NCBI GenBank assembly: GCA_003527555.1
Contig: DPWT01000098.1
Location: 1 to 9,625, forward strand
Source: Verrucomicrobiales bacterium
Lineage (GTDB): Bacteria; Verrucomicrobiota; Verrucomicrobiia; Verrucomicrobiales; Akkermansiaceae
DNA length: 9,625 nt
Direction of reading: 5' to 3'
Part shown: positions 6,848-9,625 of the stretch, piece by piece
Layout of the letters: every line of letters starts with the position of its first letter
Position numbering within the stretch: position 1 is the stretch's first letter
Program-made: the position numbers and the translations under genes
The notes under the pieces: generated by a model
Seen by the model: only the letters and a program-made list of their open reading frames with translations
Databases searched by the model: none
Told to the model about the DNA's origin: nothing

Positions 6848-8278
6848 ATGTTGTTTGCATTCATACTCATCCCGCTTCTGGCAGCAATTGCTATTTTTGC
6901 TGGTGCCCCAGCACGCAAAACAGCTCTGAGCGCTGCACTACTCAATATTCTGGGTGCTGGCTACGCTGCCTCCACATGGAATTGTTCATGCTGGAATACT
7001 GGATTCCAAGTTCTCGAGAATCCTGACATCAAACTTAGCCTTGGTCTCACTGGAATTGGCTCGGTCATGCTAATTCTCTCTGTGATTGTTACCTTAGCCG
7101 CCGTCTACAGCGGCAAGTGTCCTGAGGGTCGTGAAAAAATATGGTTCGCCAGCACCATGCTGATTGCCGCGGGTGCAATCGGTGCTTTTCTCTCCACAGA
7201 CGTCTTTTTCTATTATGCCTTCCATGAGCTAGCACTGATCCCAACCTTCCTGATGATCGGCATCTTAGGCAGCGGTAACCGCAAAGCGGCTGCATGGAAA
7301 ATCACCATCTACTTAGCATTAGGATCCATTGTGCTTCTTGCAGGCCTCATACTTGCGATGAATCAGATGCCATCATGGTCGTTCACCGATCTCACAGCTG
7401 CGCCCAAACATCAGAATGAGATTGCACTGCTACTCATTATCGGGTTCGGCACTCTTGTATCGCTTTTTCCATTCCACTCATGGGCGGCAGCTGCTTATGC
7501 CAGCGCTCCCGCACCAGTAGCGATGTTACACGCCGGTGTATTGAAAAAGTTTGGGCTTTACGGATTGTTAGTAATCGGGATGAAAGTCGCCCCCGAAGGC
7601 ATGGCACACTGGCTCCCATGGATATGTATTCTCTTGTTAGGTAATATCATTTGGGTAGGCCTAGTCACGTTGAATCAAAAGCGCCTCGATTTGATGCTCG
7701 GTAATTCATCAGTGATGCACATGGGCTATATCTTTCTTGCTGTAGCGGCGCTTGCTGCGAATGAGAACAACTCGATTGCCGAACCTGCTGCTATTCTATT
7801 GATGTTTGCTCACGGTATATCCATCGCTCTCTTATTCTCATTGGCTTCTATGATCGAACGCAAAACAAGCACAATGGAAATAACGCAACTCGGTGGCCTT
7901 GCCAAAACGGCACCTGCATTGGCCTTTTTGTTTGGACTCGCGGGCATGGCCTCTATTGGTTTACCGGGCCTCGCTAACTTCGCTGGCGAAGTGATGGTGT
8001 TCTTTGCAGGTTTTGCTGACTGGAAAGACGCCAATGGCCAGATCAACATGGGCTGGGTTCAGTGGACAACCATTATCGCCCTGTGGGGTGTCGTGATCAG
8101 CGCCGTTTACATGTTGCGCGCATTCCGTCGCGTATTCCAAGGCCCACTGGTAAAATCTACCGAGACAGCCACTGATATTTCTATCTGCGATAAAATCCCG
8201 GCCTACCTACTGGCTGCCACTTTACTTTTGGTGGGATTCTACCCGCAAATCATTCTTCAGTTTATTAACATCAAATAA
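6848..8278 (+). CDS. nuoM: NADH-quinone oxidoreductase subunit M (divergent antiporter-like)
   Basis: NuoM (ND4) is the middle antiporter-like pumping subunit. The 476-residue polytopic product keeps the TM5 glutamate E127 in FHELALIPTFLMIG (E144 in E. coli), a TM8 lysine at K234 in GVLKKFGLYGLL (K265 in E. coli), the SVMHMGYIFLAV stretch, and the TM12 glutamate E381 in LPGLANFAGEVMVFF (E407 in E. coli). It differs in TM7: the position aligned with E. coli K234 is L203 (codon at 7454), and the usual HPWLPDAH sequence reads HSWAAAAY. It is also shorter than the roughly 490-510 usual for NuoM. The frame is intact and the spacing to the neighbours is normal, so it looks like a working divergent form, not a decayed gene. 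Position between nuoL and nuoN and the GLPGLANFAGE motif make NuoM the best call over a generic Mrp-type antiporter subunit. Confidence 0.94.
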   Translation: MLFAFILIPLLAAIAIFAGAPARKTALSAALLNILGAGYAASTWNCSCWNTGFQVLENPDIKLSLGLTGIGSVMLILSVIVTLAAVYSGKCPEGREKIWFASTMLIAAGAIGAFLSTDVFFYYAFHELALIPTFLMIGILGSGNRKAAAWKITIYLALGSIVLLAGLILAMNQMPSWSFTDLTAAPKHQNEIALLLIIGFGTLVSLFPFHSWAAAAYASAPAPVAMLHAGVLKKFGLYGLLVIGMKVAPEGMAHWLPWICILLLGNIIWVGLVTLNQKRLDLMLGNSSVMHMGYIFLAVAALAANENNSIAEPAAILLMFAHGISIALLFSLASMIERKTSTMEITQLGGLAKTAPALAFLFGLAGMASIGLPGLANFAGEVMVFFAGFADWKDANGQINMGWVQWTTIIALWGVVISAVYMLRAFRRVFQGPLVKSTETATDISICDKIPAYLLAATLLLVGFYPQIILQFINIK

Positions 8279-8299
8279 GTCATAACCGACCTATTTATC

Positions 8300-9625
8300 A
8301 TGCAACCACACCTTATTGAATTCATCACCGTTGGCCTAGGTATTCTTTTGCTACTCCTTGAGGCCTTTACCGACGGCAGCAAAACCCGCATTGGGCTGAT
8401 CGCCGCAGCTGGTCTGGCGGGCATTCTCATACTTGAGCTTACTGCATGCGGGAACTGCACCACACCTGCTTGGATGGAGAGGTTTTATGACTATGACTCT
8501 TATGCGAGATACTTCAAAGTCATTGCACTAGCCGCCACGATTCTTGTGCTTCTGATGTCGGTAGATATGAAAAGGGTTTTATCTCGCTACACGTCGGGCG
8601 ATGATTCAGGCACCGCGCTTGGTGAGTTTTTCTGCCTACCAGTTTTCACCTGTGCTGGTCTGATGTGGATGGCATCGGCTCGTGATCTAGTTTCTATTTT
8701 CGTTGCACTTGAGCTGGTCACAATCGCCTTCTACGTAATGGTAGCTTACATGCGCAGGAATGTAGGCTCACTCGAGGCAGGAGTTAAATATCTAATCTTA
8801 GGCGCTCTATCCACTGGTTTTCTCGTGTATGGCATCGCCTGGGTTTACGGTGCCACTGGCACAATGGATCTCTCAGCCATTGACCTCACCAAGCCAGAAA
8901 TCAACCAGACTAGATTGCTTTTTGGCCTAGCCTTATTACTCATTGCCTTCGGATTCAAAGTAGGTGCTGCCCCGATGCAACTATGGATTCCTGATGTCTA
9001 CCAGGGTGCTCCCACACCCGTGACAGCATATCTCTCCGTTGCATCCAAGGCAGCTGGTTTCGTTGTGATGATGATGGTGCTCGAACCATTTCTCATGGCT
9101 GATTCACCCGTCAAAACACAACTTCAAACAGCACTTTATATCATAGCAGGTGCAACACTTCTTTATGGCAACTTGGCAGCTATTTCTCAAGAGAATTTCA
9201 AACGACTTCTGGCTTACTCCTCGATTGCACACGCTGGGTTTTTGCTCATGGGTATTGGGTCAATCGACTTCACCTCCGTGGCATTCTACTTGGGTATCTA
9301 CTTAATCATGACATTTACTGCATTCTTCATTCTTGCATTAGTTCGTGATCAAGAAAACAGCGATACAATTGATGCATTCGATGGGCTTGGCAAAAGAAAC
9401 CCGCTCCTTGCAAGCTGCCTGACGATTTCCATGGCAGCGCTCGCTGGAATTCCACTCACTGCTGGATTTTGGGGAAAGTTCTTCATTTTTAAATCTGCTA
9501 TCGAAACGAATGTCAGTTGGTGGCTCATCGCTATTGCTTTTGTCAGTGTAGCAACAGGCTTCTACTACTACCTCAAAGTGGTCAAAGCAATGTATTGGAA
9601 TAATCCGCATAATGACGCCCCACTA
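8300..9625 (+). CDS. nuoN: NADH-quinone oxidoreductase subunit N, 3'-truncated by the window edge
   Basis: NuoN (ND2) is the proximal antiporter-like subunit, next to NuoK. From the ATG at 8300, 21 bases after nuoM, the frame is open for 442 codons to the last base with no stop. Family members are about 480-490 residues, so some 40-50 residues are probably missing. Key residues, with E. coli equivalents in brackets, are E138 in FVALELVTIAFYVMV (E133), K163 in EAGVKYLILGALS, K220 in FGFKVGAAPMQLW (K217), K250 in SVASKAAGF (K247) and K398 in GKFFIFKSAI (K395). The diagnostic PDVYQGAPTPVTAYLSVASK and NFKRLLAYSSIAHAGF stretches are intact. The first loop carries a C50-x2-C53 pair. The start lacks a Shine-Dalgarno sequence but is placed as expected right before the first hydrophobic helix. 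It should be fully functional if the 3' end is intact. Confidence 0.95.
   Translation, partial: MQPHLIEFITVGLGILLLLLEAFTDGSKTRIGLIAAAGLAGILILELTACGNCTTPAWMERFYDYDSYARYFKVIALAATILVLLMSVDMKRVLSRYTSGDDSGTALGEFFCLPVFTCAGLMWMASARDLVSIFVALELVTIAFYVMVAYMRRNVGSLEAGVKYLILGALSTGFLVYGIAWVYGATGTMDLSAIDLTKPEINQTRLLFGLALLLIAFGFKVGAAPMQLWIPDVYQGAPTPVTAYLSVASKAAGFVVMMMVLEPFLMADSPVKTQLQTALYIIAGATLLYGNLAAISQENFKRLLAYSSIAHAGFLLMGIGSIDFTSVAFYLGIYLIMTFTAFFILALVRDQENSDTIDAFDGLGKRNPLLASCLTISMAALAGIPLTAGFWGKFFIFKSAIETNVSWWLIAIAFVSVATGFYYYLKVVKAMYWNNPHNDAPL

Noticed and set aside
9338..9610. 90-codon minus-strand open frame near the right edge
   Set aside because: It is antisense to nuoN, whose + strand frame is strongly supported by conserved motifs.
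542..9625. Possibility that nuoL/M/N belong to an Mrp antiporter or a membrane hydrogenase and not to complex I
   Set aside because: The order nuoF-N is complete, with NADH-module NuoF and NuoG and quinone-site NuoH. No hydrogenase subunits or Mrp small subunits are present.

Overview
The window is the distal part of one gene cluster encoding respiratory complex I (proton-pumping NADH:quinone oxidoreductase, NDH-1). All genes lie on the + strand in the canonical order nuoF-G-H-I-J-K-L-M-N. The left edge cuts nuoF, leaving its C-terminal part. The right edge cuts nuoN, which stays open to the last base. The seven genes between them (nuoG, H, I, J, K, L, M) are complete. I see no inserted gene, RNA gene, mobile element, CRISPR array or attachment site. 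Intergenic gaps are about 6 to 40 bases, so there is no gene-free stretch worth describing, and I see no promoter or terminator between genes. Transcription presumably starts upstream of the window and ends downstream of it.

The organism is a free-living respiring bacterium with roughly balanced GC. Several features suggest a lineage outside Proteobacteria, possibly Verrucomicrobiota or another PVC-group phylum, but I cannot prove this from the sequence. They are a short NuoG without the N7 cluster ligands, a long insert in the NuoG ferredoxin domain, a divergent NuoM, and starts that almost all lack a Shine-Dalgarno sequence.

The genes cover the electron path and the membrane arm. NuoF (NADH/FMN subunit, N3 cluster) passes electrons to NuoG (N1b, N4 and N5), then to NuoI (N6a and N6b), then towards the quinone site next to NuoH. 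NuoH, J, K, L, M and N form the membrane arm. NuoL, NuoM and NuoN are the three antiporter-like subunits, and NuoJ and NuoK link them to NuoH. The key charged membrane residues are present in NuoK, NuoL and the visible part of NuoN.

The most notable departure is in NuoM. The position that aligns with the central TM7 lysine is leucine, and the usual WLPDAH-type motif that follows is replaced by an alanine-rich stretch. Overall this is a housekeeping operon. I found no evidence of a previously undescribed system, only subunit-level oddities that merit alignment.
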